Assembly (NCBI GenBank): GCA_017459345.1
Contig: JAFUDC010000157.1
Location: 1 to 36,864, forward strand
Origin: Eubacterium sp.
GTDB lineage: Bacteria > Bacillota > Clostridia > Lachnospirales > Lachnospiraceae
Length of the DNA: 36,864 nucleotides
Direction: 5' to 3'
Position numbers and translations under genes: made by a program. Below are positions 1-7,620 of the stretch, piece by piece; position 1 is the stretch's first letter, and each line of letters begins with the position of its first letter. The notes beneath the pieces were generated by a model. The model saw nothing but the letters and a program-made list of their open reading frames with translations, was not told the DNA's origin and did no database searches.

Positions 1-1151
1 CCGGAGTTGATCATGGTTCCGGCTGCCTCGGTATAGGCCTCGGTCATGTTCTCAATTTCTTTTCCATCTTTGGCGATAACCTGGATGATGGGGATATTAA
101 ACTTGGTTGCAAACTCAAAGTCACGGTCATCATGGGCCGGAACGCACATGATGGCACCTGTACCGTAATCGGCCAGTACATAGTCAGACAGCCAGATTGG
201 TACTTTTGCCCCATTCAGCGGGTTGATGGCATAGGATCCGGTAAATACGCCGGTCTTCTCCTTGTCCTGGAGACGGTCCACGTTGGACCGCATGCTGGAG
301 TCAAAGATATACTTATCTACGGCCTCTCTGGTCTCATCGGTAGCCAGGCTGGCGGCCAGGGCATGCTCAGGTGCCAGAACCATAAAGGTGGCTCCGTGGA
401 GAGTGTCCGGTCTGGTAGTGTAGACGGTAATCTTCTCATCACTTCCGTCAATGGGGAAATCAACCTCCGCACCGTAGCTCTTGCCGATCCAGTCGGTCTG
501 CATCTTTTTAACCTTTTCCGGCCAGTCCAGCTTGTCAAGGTCATTAAGCAGCCGGTCTGCATATTTGGTGATTTTAAGCATCCACTGCTTTAAGTTCTTC
601 TTGGTCACGGGAGAGCCGCAGCGCTCACAGACACCGTTGACAACCTCCTCGTTGGCCAGGCCGGTCTTGCAGGAGGGACACCAGTTGATGGGCATCTCCT
701 TCTCATAGGCCAGACCTTCCTTGAACATTTTCACAAAAATCCACTGGGTCCACTTATAGAATGCAGGATCCGTGGTATTTACCTCCATATCCCAGTCATA
801 GATAGCTGCAATCTGGTTGATCTGTCTCTTGATATTCTTAATATTCTCCGCAGTTGTGATGCTCGGATGGGTTCCCATCTTGATGGCATAGTTTTCTGCC
901 GGCAGACCGAAGGCATCCCATCCCATGGGATGGATCAGATAGTAGCCCTGAAGCATCTTATAGCGGCTCCAGACATCACTGATCACATAGCCCCTCCAGT
1001 GACCCACATGCAGGCCGCTGCCGGATGGGTAGGGGAACATATCCAGACAGTAATACTTGGGTTTCTTACCGTCATTTACATTGACGGGATGCTCCTCCCA
1101 TCTTTTGCGCCATTTTTCCTCGACTGCTCTATGATTGTATGCTTGCGCCAT
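1..1151 (-). CDS. leuS: leucyl-tRNA synthetase, N-terminal part (truncated by window edge)
   Basis: Class I aminoacyl-tRNA synthetase that charges tRNA-Leu in the cytoplasm. The reading frame stays open from the ATG at 1149-1151 to the left edge, giving about 383 residues of a protein usually near 800; the C-terminal half is outside the window. The N-terminus reads MAQAYNHRAVEEKWRKRW, followed by the nucleotide-binding stretch YPSGSGLHVGHWRGY, whose HVGH is the HIGH signature of LeuRS. A zinc-type cysteine cluster and the start of the CP1 editing insertion follow. The ribosome binding site AGGAGG lies inside the last codons of the upstream L,D-transpeptidase gene, only 4 bases separate the two genes, and they are probably co-transcribed. 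No T-box leader is visible before it. Identification is secure. Confidence 0.95.
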   Translation of the reverse strand, partial: MAQAYNHRAVEEKWRKRWEEHPVNVNDGKKPKYYCLDMFPYPSGSGLHVGHWRGYVISDVWSRYKMLQGYYLIHPMGWDAFGLPAENYAIKMGTHPSITTAENIKNIKRQINQIAAIYDWDMEVNTTDPAFYKWTQWIFVKMFKEGLAYEKEMPINWCPSCKTGLANEEVVNGVCERCGSPVTKKNLKQWMLKITKYADRLLNDLDKLDWPEKVKKMQTDWIGKSYGAEVDFPIDGSDEKITVYTTRPDTLHGATFMVLAPEHALAASLATDETREAVDKYIFDSSMRSNVDRLQDKEKTGVFTGSYAINPLNGAKVPIWLSDYVLADYGTGAIMCVPAHDDRDFEFATKFNIPIIQVIAKDGKEIENMTEAYTEAAGTMINS

Positions 1152-1155
1152 TGTT

Positions 1156-2052
1156 CTAATCCTCCTGAGTCGTATTTGTTGTCTTTTGGGTCTCGGTAGT
1201 CTTCTCTGTCTCTGTCGTCTTCTCTGTACTTTTTGTCTTCTTCTTCGGCTTCTTACCCACCGTATAGGTGACCGTCAGAGACCTGGTAAGCAAGGTTTTA
1301 GGATCCGTCACCGTATAAGTGAGTTTGTACTTGCCGGGTTTCTTCACTTTGACCTTACCGGATACCTTCACGTTCTTGAGCAGGTCTTTTTGGGAAGTAA
1401 TCTTGGAAGAAACCGTGATATTCTTCAAAGGATCAAAAGATGCACCATATGCCAGCTTTTTCGATGCCTTCTTCTTAAAGCTGATGGTAGGACGGAAAGG
1501 GTTAGCCGGATCAGGGTCTGTGGGATCCCAGCCGGTTGTTCCGGAAACCTTCAGCAGCTTTCGCCCCGGAGTTTTCAGCTTTCTCGACTCACCAATCACA
1601 ACACGGGTGCCAACTCTGCAGTGGTCATATATCCACTTGGCGTCGGTTACTGCCAGGCGGATACATCCGGCGGAAGCCTGCTGGCCCAGCTTATTATATT
1701 CCTTATAGGAGAGCGAAGTCTTGCTTGTCCGGTAATAATATACCGAATGGAAGAGATAATGCCCGTGGATTCTTGTGGCATATTGTCCGTAAACACCGCC
1801 GTAGAGAGTCTGCCATCTGTACTTTGCCGTGGTATTGTAGCTGCCGCTTAAGGTTGCATAATTCCTTCCTGTGGAACAGTACATGGCTTTGACCAGCCTG
1901 CCCTTCTGGTTTACTACATTGACAATATTGGTTCTGCGGTTAACATAAATCGTATATCCGCCGGCAGCCTTCACCTGTCCTCCCTTACCGGTGGGTAAAA
2001 GAAAAACAAGCAGCATTAGCACTGCTGCCAGGATAAATCTCCTGTTCTTCAT
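1156..2052 (-). CDS. secreted L,D-transpeptidase (YkuD fold) with Ig-like C-terminal domain
   Basis: Predicted cell-wall enzyme of 298 residues that would form 3-3 peptidoglycan crosslinks or attach proteins to the wall. Residues 1-29 are a Sec signal peptide (basic start, Leu/Val-rich core, cleavage near VKA-AG). The YkuD domain spans about 32-155, with His102 in LFHSVYYY and the active-site segment QASAGCIRL, catalytic Cys130. The usual SHGC is SAGC here; the catalytic Cys and following Arg are kept. Residues about 185-265 look like a bacterial Ig-like beta domain with repeated KVKKPGKYKLTYTVTD-type strands. The tail is a low-complexity Lys/Thr/Glu linker (KKKTKSTEKTTETEKT), typical of wall-spanning proteins. 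It starts from its own promoter and is followed 4 bases later by leuS, an odd functional pairing. Confidence 0.88.
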   Translation of the reverse strand: MKNRRFILAAVLMLLVFLLPTGKGGQVKAAGGYTIYVNRRTNIVNVVNQKGRLVKAMYCSTGRNYATLSGSYNTTAKYRWQTLYGGVYGQYATRIHGHYLFHSVYYYRTSKTSLSYKEYNKLGQQASAGCIRLAVTDAKWIYDHCRVGTRVVIGESRKLKTPGRKLLKVSGTTGWDPTDPDPANPFRPTISFKKKASKKLAYGASFDPLKNITVSSKITSQKDLLKNVKVSGKVKVKKPGKYKLTYTVTDPKTLLTRSLTVTYTVGKKPKKKTKSTEKTTETEKTTETQKTTNTTQED

Positions 2053-2106
2053 ACATTTCCTTTCTTAAACATATACAAAGCAGCTTCTATCAGTTACCTT
2101 CTTCTT

Positions 2107-2134
2107 ATTATATTGTTTTTCCTGCATTTGTAAA
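2107..2134 (-). promoter_or_regulatory. sigma-A-type promoter of the L,D-transpeptidase gene
   Basis: Read on the minus strand, -35 TTTACA (2129-2134) and -10 TATAAT (2107-2112) are separated by 16 bases. The start codon of the transpeptidase lies about 55 bases downstream. The match to the vegetative consensus is close. Confidence 0.7.
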
Positions 2135-2183
2135 GAAAAAATATTAAAGCACCCCATAGAAAATGCCATGAAATGAGCTTTCG

Positions 2184-2212
2184 TTGCGTTCGCTGTCGAA
2201 TTATGTTATACT
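2184..2212 (+). promoter_or_regulatory. sigma-A-type promoter of the penicillin-binding protein gene
   Basis: -35 TTGCGT (2184-2189), 17-base spacer, -10 TATACT (2207-2212). Divergent from the transpeptidase promoter. The spacer contains TGTCGAA at 2194-2200, an exact match to the Spo0A-box core, discussed under findings. The transcript would have a leader of roughly 100 bases before the ATG at 2319. Confidence 0.65.
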
Positions 2213-2222
2213 CTGAGAGATA

Positions 2223-2259
2223 TGATCTGCAGGATAATTCCGTACACCCTGCCGGATCA
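2223..2259 (+). other. possible leader hairpin of the PBP transcript
   Basis: TGATC-GCAGG on the left pairs with CCTGC-GATCA on the right (5 + 5 base pairs with a small internal loop and a loop of about 14 bases). It lies at the start of the predicted leader. No known riboswitch class is recognised and it may be incidental. Confidence 0.3.
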
Positions 2260-2318
2260 GAAGCCTGCCGTCAAAGCTGCAGGTACAGTCACAATCAGAT
2301 GAAAACTGAGGATATGCC

Positions 2319-5024
2319 ATGATCTACAACGAACAGACGATACAAAAGCGAAGATCTTCCCTGCGCAGCAGAAAAAAAAGAATACGTTCCACAGCTGCAG
2401 TCACCGTATTAAGATTGCTGCTGATGTTTTTCATACTTGGCTTCGCCATCTGCGGCGGCTTCCTCTACGGGTCCTTCCGGGGGATTATCTCCAGTATTCC
2501 CAGGGATTATAATATCAAGCCCAAGTATTCCGCAACCATCATCTATGATGATCAGGACAAGGAGGTCCAGCTGCTGAGCGATTATTCTTCCAACCGGATT
2601 CCGGTTTCCTACGAACAGCTGCCGGATAATCTCAAGAACGCCTTCATCGCCATCGAAGATGAGCGTTTTTATGAACATAACGGGGTGGATTTCCGTGGAA
2701 TCGCCAGGGCCCTGATCAACGACATCACCCACAGGGGATCCCGTCAGGGTGCCAGCACTATCACCCAGCAGCTGATCAAGAATAATGTATTCGATGTGGG
2801 GGGCGAGACCAACCAGATTGCCAGAATCGTTCGAAAGGTCCAGGAACAGGCTCTGGCCCTGAGAACCGAGCAGTTAAACACTAAGAATACGATTCTTACC
2901 GACTACCTCAATACCATCAATCTGGGCAAGGGTACCCTGGGTGTCCAGTCCGCAGCAAAGTACTACTTCAATAAGCCTGTAGATAAGCTGTCCCTGTCGG
3001 AGTGCGCCGTTCTTGCAGGAATCACCAAGAATCCTTCCATCTTAAACCCGGTGGATCATCCCGAGGATAATAATGTCCGCCGGGAACTGATCTTAGGGAA
3101 GATGTTTGAACTGGGCTTTATCTCAGACGAGGAGTACACGGCTGCTCTGGAGGATGATGTCTACACCCGGATTTCCAAGACCAACACCCAGCAGACGAAG
3201 AATTCCGTATATTCCTACTTTACCGATGCCCTGATCACACAGGTTGTGTCCGATCTGCAGGATCAGCAAGGCTGCAGTCAGGCCCAGGCTTACAATCTTC
3301 TCTACCGGGGCGGTCTCCGCATCCACTCCACCCAGTCCAGCTCCATGCAGAAGGCTGCAGACTCCATCATCAATGACAAGGAGAATTATCCGGTGGATAC
3401 CAAGTATTCCATGGATTATGAACTCAGGGTTCTGCATCCGGATGGCAGCGAAGACATCTATACGGAAAAGGACGTCAAAAAGTATTTTATCAAAAAGAAA
3501 AAAGACAGTGATTATACCACACTGTACTCCAGCAAAAAGGAGCTCGAAAAGGCAGCCAAAACCTTCTCCTCCCATAAGGTGAAGGAAGATGATGTCATCG
3601 AATTCGAGAGCGTTCACTACACTCTGGAACCCCAGGTATCCTACTCCCTGATCGACCAGTCCAGCGGCCAGATCAAGGTTCTGGTAGGGGGAAGAGGAAA
3701 GAAGAATGATGACCTGGCTCTTAACCGGGCCACTGCCTTCGAGCGGCAGCCGGGTTCAACCTTCAAGATTCTTTCTACCTACGCACCGGCTCTTGATACC
3801 GGCGGCATGACTCTGGCCACGGTATTTGACGATGCACCCTATAAGTATGAAAGCGGAAAATCCGTACATAACTTTGAAAAGAATCGATATCGAGGTCTCA
3901 TCACCATCCGGGAGGCCATTCGGGATTCCAACAACATCGTTGCCGTAAAAGCCCTGACTGAGCTGACCCCCCAGGTGGGCTATGATTTTCTGATCAAGCT
4001 GGGCTTCACCACTCTGGTACAAAACCGGGCAGGAAAGGACGGCGGCATGGAAAGTGATGTCAACCAGGCACTCTCTCTGGGCGGTATCACGGATGGCGTG
4101 GATAATGTGGAGCTGACTGCGGCCTACGCAGCCATCGCCAATAAAGGAGAATACAACCGCCCCGTTCTCTACACCACCGTGGAAGACAGCAATGGCAAGA
4201 TTCTTCTTAAAAACAAGACGGAAAGTCAGCAGGTGATGAAAGAGTCCACGGCCTGGCTGCTCACCAATGCCATGGAAGATGTGATTAAGGAGGGAACCGG
4301 AGAGGAAGCCCAGCTTAATTCCAGCATGGCAGTGGCAGGAAAGACAGGAACGACCTCCAACAACTATGACTACTGGTTCTGCGGATTCACACCTTATTAT
4401 ACTGCTTCCATCTGGACCGGTTATGATTACAACACTTCCTTCGAGAACGATGCGGATTACCATAAGGTGATCTGGGCTAAGATTATGGACAGGATCATCC
4501 AGGATGAGGAACTTTCGATTCGCAGCTTTGATTCCTGCGATGATATAGAGATGGCAACCATCTGTACCAAATCCGGAAAACTTCCGGTGGCAAACATTTG
4601 CTCCCATGACCCGGAGAAATCCATGGAAAAAAGCGAGTACTTTGCTTCCGGCACCGTCCCGAAAGAGCGCTGCGAGAATCATATTTCCATGACAATCTGC
4701 AGCGAAACCAACATGGCAGCCGGCAAGTACTGTCCCAAGAATCTGGTTTCCACAAAGATTTACCGTGTCCGTCCCAAGGGTTCCTCCGGACAGACAGACG
4801 ACAGTCCCTACCTGCTTCCTGCGGGCTTTTCCAGGAAAAAATGTACTCTTCACACCGAAGCCTGGTTGGAGGAGCAGAAAAAGATTGAAGAGGAAAAGAA
4901 AAAGAAGGAGGCATTGGAAAAGAAAAAAAATAAAGAAAAGAATAAGTCCAATGATGACAAGACCAGCAACCAGCCTGATCCTGACTATACTTTTCCTGAT
5001 TTCAGCAAGATTTTTAATCCGTAA
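2319..5024 (+). CDS. class A penicillin-binding protein (PBP1a-type transglycosylase/transpeptidase)
   Basis: Bifunctional peptidoglycan synthase of 901 residues, anchored in the membrane with its catalytic domains outside. A basic N-terminus is followed by a transmembrane helix at about 27-50. The GT51 glycosyltransferase domain has catalytic Glu113 in AIEDERFYEH and the motif GASTITQQLIKN (145-156). The transpeptidase domain carries the three penicillin-binding motifs: S480-T-F-K in QPGSTFKIL, S537-N-N in RDSNNIV, and K675-T-G-T in AGKTGTTS. Between the two lies a Lys-rich segment around 380-430. The tail after about 840 is a highly charged Lys/Glu stretch ending in a Pro-rich segment. The ATG at 2319 has GAGG about 7 bases upstream. 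It is a single-gene unit with its own promoter and a terminator directly after the stop. Confidence 0.95.
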   Translation: MIYNEQTIQKRRSSLRSRKKRIRSTAAVTVLRLLLMFFILGFAICGGFLYGSFRGIISSIPRDYNIKPKYSATIIYDDQDKEVQLLSDYSSNRIPVSYEQLPDNLKNAFIAIEDERFYEHNGVDFRGIARALINDITHRGSRQGASTITQQLIKNNVFDVGGETNQIARIVRKVQEQALALRTEQLNTKNTILTDYLNTINLGKGTLGVQSAAKYYFNKPVDKLSLSECAVLAGITKNPSILNPVDHPEDNNVRRELILGKMFELGFISDEEYTAALEDDVYTRISKTNTQQTKNSVYSYFTDALITQVVSDLQDQQGCSQAQAYNLLYRGGLRIHSTQSSSMQKAADSIINDKENYPVDTKYSMDYELRVLHPDGSEDIYTEKDVKKYFIKKKKDSDYTTLYSSKKELEKAAKTFSSHKVKEDDVIEFESVHYTLEPQVSYSLIDQSSGQIKVLVGGRGKKNDDLALNRATAFERQPGSTFKILSTYAPALDTGGMTLATVFDDAPYKYESGKSVHNFEKNRYRGLITIREAIRDSNNIVAVKALTELTPQVGYDFLIKLGFTTLVQNRAGKDGGMESDVNQALSLGGITDGVDNVELTAAYAAIANKGEYNRPVLYTTVEDSNGKILLKNKTESQQVMKESTAWLLTNAMEDVIKEGTGEEAQLNSSMAVAGKTGTTSNNYDYWFCGFTPYYTASIWTGYDYNTSFENDADYHKVIWAKIMDRIIQDEELSIRSFDSCDDIEMATICTKSGKLPVANICSHDPEKSMEKSEYFASGTVPKERCENHISMTICSETNMAAGKYCPKNLVSTKIYRVRPKGSSGQTDDSPYLLPAGFSRKKCTLHTEAWLEEQKKIEEEKKKKEALEKKKNKEKNKSNDDKTSNQPDPDYTFPDFSKIFNP

Positions 5025-5035
5025 TTAAGAAAAAG

Positions 5036-5072
5036 CAGGTGGTATTTCCGCTCAACCCGGAAATACCACCTG
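5036..5072. terminator. intrinsic terminator between converging genes
   Basis: Perfect 15-bp stem (5036-5050 pairs with 5058-5072) with a 7-base loop, just after the PBP stop codon. On the minus strand the stem is followed by GCTTTTTCTTAATT, so it is best placed as the terminator of the DUF3783-like gene coming from the right; it can also stop PBP transcripts although the plus-strand T-tract is weak. Confidence 0.8.
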
Positions 5073-5118
5073 AAATGTTATTATGCCCCTTTTTAGCCCG
5101 ATGGATGAGCTGCCCATG

Positions 5119-5547
5119 TCATTCTTTCATCCTGGCAAAGGCTGCCCTTTCTTCGGACAGCTGCCCATACAGTGTCATGGAATCCCATACCGCATTATAC
5201 TCTGTCAGCATAGCCTTAAGAGGGATGCCCGCTAGACCGGACTCGCGAAAGACTTTAAGAATCTGGTTCAGTCTCGGCCCGGTAAAACCGCCGAAAACCA
5301 TCATGGGCTCATCAAAGGGATTTCTGCCAGCCTCACTGATCTCTGCATTCTCCACAGAAGCTTTCTTTGTGCCGTTTATGTACGGAGCCTTTTGCTCCCT
5401 GGTGCCATAGGCCAGAAAACCCACCGGAACGGTATATTCCTCAGCCGGCACCAGCTTAAGCTCAATATTATGCTCCTGACAGATACTCTGATACAGGTCC
5501 AAAACCGGCTGCCGGCTGATATTATACAGTAAAATTGTTTCTTTCAT
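5119..5547 (-). CDS. DUF3783-like protein of unknown function
   Basis: Small cytoplasmic protein of 142 residues with no signal peptide or membrane segment. The central part reads EPMMVFGGFTGPRLNQIL followed by GIPLKAMLTEYNAVWDS, which I recognise from memory as the pattern of the DUF3783 family, found in Clostridia and without a known function. The N-terminal 60 residues form an alpha/beta-like segment (ETILLYNISRQPVLDLY). The start ATG has GGGGAGG 5 bases upstream. It lies downstream of spoVAE but has its own good promoter, so it need not be a sporulation gene. The family assignment was not checked by search. Confidence 0.75.
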   Translation of the reverse strand: MKETILLYNISRQPVLDLYQSICQEHNIELKLVPAEEYTVPVGFLAYGTREQKAPYINGTKKASVENAEISEAGRNPFDEPMMVFGGFTGPRLNQILKVFRESGLAGIPLKAMLTEYNAVWDSMTLYGQLSEERAAFARMKE

Positions 5548-5585
5548 ATGTCCTCCCCATGATTGAAATGTGTTTTTATTTCCCC

Positions 5586-5615
5586 ATTATATCACAGAGC
5601 CGGATGATTCATCAA
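5586..5615 (-). promoter_or_regulatory. sigma-A-type promoter of the DUF3783-like gene
   Basis: Minus-strand -35 TTGATG (5610-5615), 18-base spacer, -10 TATAAT (5586-5591), with TGA directly before the -10. It sits in the 80-base gap after spoVAE. Confidence 0.65.
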
Positions 5616-5627
5616 TGTGATTTAATT

Positions 5628-5984
5628 CTACTTCTTCATCCTGGGCTGAAAGACCAGAGCCGCCAGATAGGAAAAGACCAGGGCTGCAGATGTGCCTGCT
5701 GCACCGGCTTTCAGACCGCCCTTAAAAAGTCCGATGAAGCCTTCTGCATCCACAGCTTCCATCACCCCTCTTACCAGATTGTATCCGAAGCCGGACAGGG
5801 GCACGCTGGCTCCGCAGCCTGCCCAGGCAATCAGCGGCTCATAAAGCCCCAGGCCCCCCAGAATCACTCCGGAAAGAACCAGCAGAACCATAACTCTTCC
5901 CGGCATCAGCCTGGTATGATCCAGAAAGAACTGCACCAGACTGCAAATAAGACCTCCTACGATAAATGCTTTGATATAAATCAT
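5628..5984 (-). CDS. spoVAE: stage V sporulation protein AE (SpoVAE/SpoVAEb)
   Basis: Membrane component of the SpoVA channel that moves dipicolinic acid into the forespore and releases it at germination. The protein of 118 residues is very hydrophobic, with about three to four membrane segments, and carries the family-typical ASVPLSGFGYNLVRGVMEAV. I place the start at the ATG at 5982-5984, which overlaps the spoVAD stop as ATGA and has AAAGGAG 8 bases upstream; a frame-open ATG at 6005 inside spoVAD would add seven residues but has a weaker case. It is translationally coupled to spoVAD. Unlike in Bacillus, spoVAC is not next to this pair. Confidence 0.93.
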   Translation of the reverse strand: MIYIKAFIVGGLICSLVQFFLDHTRLMPGRVMVLLVLSGVILGGLGLYEPLIAWAGCGASVPLSGFGYNLVRGVMEAVDAEGFIGLFKGGLKAGAAGTSAALVFSYLAALVFQPRMKK

Positions 5985-7087
5985 TGCTGACTCCTTTCCA
6001 GCCACACGGCATGGGCGATACCGGGTATGGTCTCACCCTCGTTGGCAGTAACCTGGGATAACAAGGCTCCGGTGGGAACAAAGAGAACTCTCTTCCACTC
6101 CCCTCTCCACAATTTGGGCAGTATGAGAGCAGACAGAACCAGAGCAGAGCAGGCACAGCCGGAGCCACCGGCATGGGTATCCTGCTTATCACTGTCATAG
6201 ATTTCCATCCCGCAGTCCATATGAACACCACTGATATCCATATGATTGTCCGCAAGTAAGGAAATCAGCAGATCCTTTCCCACCTCACCCAGATCCCCCG
6301 TGGCGATGCAGTCAAAATCTTCCGGTTCCATCTGAAAATCCTGCAGAGCCTGGTAAATGGTATCAGCTGCAGCAGGGGCCATACAAGCCCCCATATTATA
6401 GACATCAGACATACCGTAATCCTTGATTACTCCGGTGGTGCAGCCTTTAATCAGTATATAAGACTTTTCAGTTTCTGATTTAGTTTTTTCTCCATTCCCG
6501 GCCCCTGGTACCCGTCCTTTTCCCGCTTCATTCTTTCTGCGGTTTTTATCGGATATAACAGTTCCCAGCACATAAGCCCCGGCCCCCGTCACAGTCCAGG
6601 TGGCACTTTTGGGCCGCTGATTTCCATAACCCAGGGGAAAACGGAACTCCTTCTCTGCGCTGGCAAAGTGACTGGAACAGGCCGCAAGGGCATGGTCCGC
6701 ATAGCCGGCATGAACAGCCATGGCCGCAGCCGAGATGGCCGCCCCGGAGCTTGCGCAGGCCCCATATACCCCGTAAAAAGGAATCTGGAGGCTGCGCATG
6801 GCAAAGGAGGAAGATATCATCTGTCCAAGAAGATCTCCGCTGAAGGCCAGCCGGATATCTTCCATGGACAAACCTGCTTTTCTTATGGCAATCTCGCCGG
6901 CCTCTCTTAAAAACTGACTCTCACCAGCTTCCCAGTTGGCCTGCCCGTACATTGGATCCTCAACCAGCAAATCCATCTTTTCTCCCAGAGGCCCTTCTCC
7001 CTCTTTCTTTCCGGCCACAGAGGAAGCTGCCAGCAGGCAGACCGGCTTTTTGAAGCGGATGCTCTGTTTTCCTGCCATATAATCCAT
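5981..7087 (-). CDS. spoVAD: stage V sporulation protein AD (SpoVAD)
   Basis: Dipicolinic-acid-binding, thiolase-fold subunit of the SpoVA channel, 368 residues against about 338 in Bacillus. The thiolase-like core shows GVYGACASSGAAISAAAMA (Cys111 at the position of the thiolase nucleophile), FPLGYGNQRPKSATWTVTG, and a C-terminal DTHAGGSGCACSALVLSA. The extra length is largely a Lys/Gly/Glu-rich insertion at residues about 181-208, interrupting the core between VISD and ILIKGCTTG. The start ATG at 7087 has AAAGGTGG 9 bases upstream; a second ATG four codons in is possible. The ribosome binding site is buried in a hairpin and a sigma-G-like promoter lies just upstream, see separate entries. 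It is followed by overlapping spoVAE. Confidence 0.95.
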   Translation of the reverse strand: MDYMAGKQSIRFKKPVCLLAASSVAGKKEGEGPLGEKMDLLVEDPMYGQANWEAGESQFLREAGEIAIRKAGLSMEDIRLAFSGDLLGQMISSSFAMRSLQIPFYGVYGACASSGAAISAAAMAVHAGYADHALAACSSHFASAEKEFRFPLGYGNQRPKSATWTVTGAGAYVLGTVISDKNRRKNEAGKGRVPGAGNGEKTKSETEKSYILIKGCTTGVIKDYGMSDVYNMGACMAPAAADTIYQALQDFQMEPEDFDCIATGDLGEVGKDLLISLLADNHMDISGVHMDCGMEIYDSDKQDTHAGGSGCACSALVLSALILPKLWRGEWKRVLFVPTGALLSQVTANEGETIPGIAHAVWLERSQQ

Positions 7088-7129
7088 AAAAAAATACCAC
7101 CTTTCGATTACTCATCAAAAGGTAGTATT
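7088..7129 (-). terminator. terminator-like hairpin covering the spoVAD ribosome binding site
   Basis: On the minus strand, GAATACTACCTTT pairs with AAAGGTGGTATT (7118-7129 with 7093-7104, one mismatch) around a loop of about 13 bases, followed at once by a run of seven T. It has the form of a weak intrinsic terminator for the pilus-like operon that ends at 7203. Its 3' arm is the AAAGGTGG Shine-Dalgarno sequence of spoVAD, so readthrough RNA would have that site paired. Confidence 0.5.
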
Positions 7130-7152
7130 CTCAACATGTCTGTTTTTTATGT
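7123..7152 (-). promoter_or_regulatory. candidate sigma-G (forespore) promoter of spoVAD-spoVAE
   Basis: Minus-strand -35 ACATA (7148-7152), 18-base spacer, -10 AATACTA (7123-7129). This matches the Bacillus sigma-G pattern gnATR / cATnnTA at all but the flanking first base of each element. SpoVA genes are known to be sigma-G controlled. The -10 lies in the 5' arm of the terminator-like hairpin, so RNA started here would lack that arm and leave the spoVAD ribosome binding site free. Confidence 0.4.
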
Positions 7153-7202
7153 AACTGATGCTCTTTTTTGGTTCTCTTTAACAATCGTCTCTGAGAATAA
7201 TT

Positions 7203-7547
7203 CTACTCCTGGCATATCTCAGCCAGTTTTGCCTTCTGGCTAAGTATCTCCGTGAGATAGGAGTCATAATCCGCCTCTGCCTTCCTGCGTAAAAGCTCGG
7301 TAAGCTCAGAAGCCGGTTCAAAAAGCGGTGTCAGCGCCAGGTTGCCGAGGACTCCTTTCAATGCATGGGCAGCCTCGAAAGCCCCGTCCAGATCCTTAGC
7401 TGCCAGTGAAGTCTCCAGCTTCTCAAATCCGCCATCGGCAAGTGCCATTTTGATCATGCGGAAATAGAAATCTTCATTATTCAGGCATCTTCCCAGCCCT
7501 TCCTCGGTATTTACCCCAATTCTCTTTAAAGCATCGATCGTTAACAT
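7203..7547 (-). CDS. stand-alone HPt (histidine phosphotransfer) domain protein
   Basis: Helical protein of 114 residues with the HPt motif AAHALKGVLGNLAL, whose His is the expected phosphoryl acceptor. Such domains relay phosphoryl groups between response-regulator and kinase modules. The frame is open further upstream, but ATG 7545-7547 is preceded by AAAGGGGGG at good spacing and gives a natural N-terminus (MLTIDALKRIGVNTEEG), so the longer version overlapping pilT is rejected. It is the last gene of the pilus-like operon, 73 bases after pilT. No kinase or receiver gene is nearby, so its partner is unknown. Confidence 0.82.
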   Translation of the reverse strand: MLTIDALKRIGVNTEEGLGRCLNNEDFYFRMIKMALADGGFEKLETSLAAKDLDGAFEAAHALKGVLGNLALTPLFEPASELTELLRRKAEADYDSYLTEILSQKAKLAEICQE

Positions 7548-7620
7548 GGTATACCCCCCTTTATCATAAACCTCTATCGTGGATAATATGCGATCATCTA
7601 TCAAAGATTCCCGGCTTGTC

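Noticed and set aside
1135-1851. Plus-strand open frame of 238 codons opposite the L,D-transpeptidase
   Set aside because: Cys/Arg/Leu-rich translation with no domain; the minus strand has a signal peptide and YkuD motif.
3756-4853. Minus-strand open frame of 365 codons inside the PBP gene
   Set aside because: Shadow of the PBP coding sequence: no ribosome binding site, no recognisable domain, and the plus-strand frame has intact penicillin-binding motifs.
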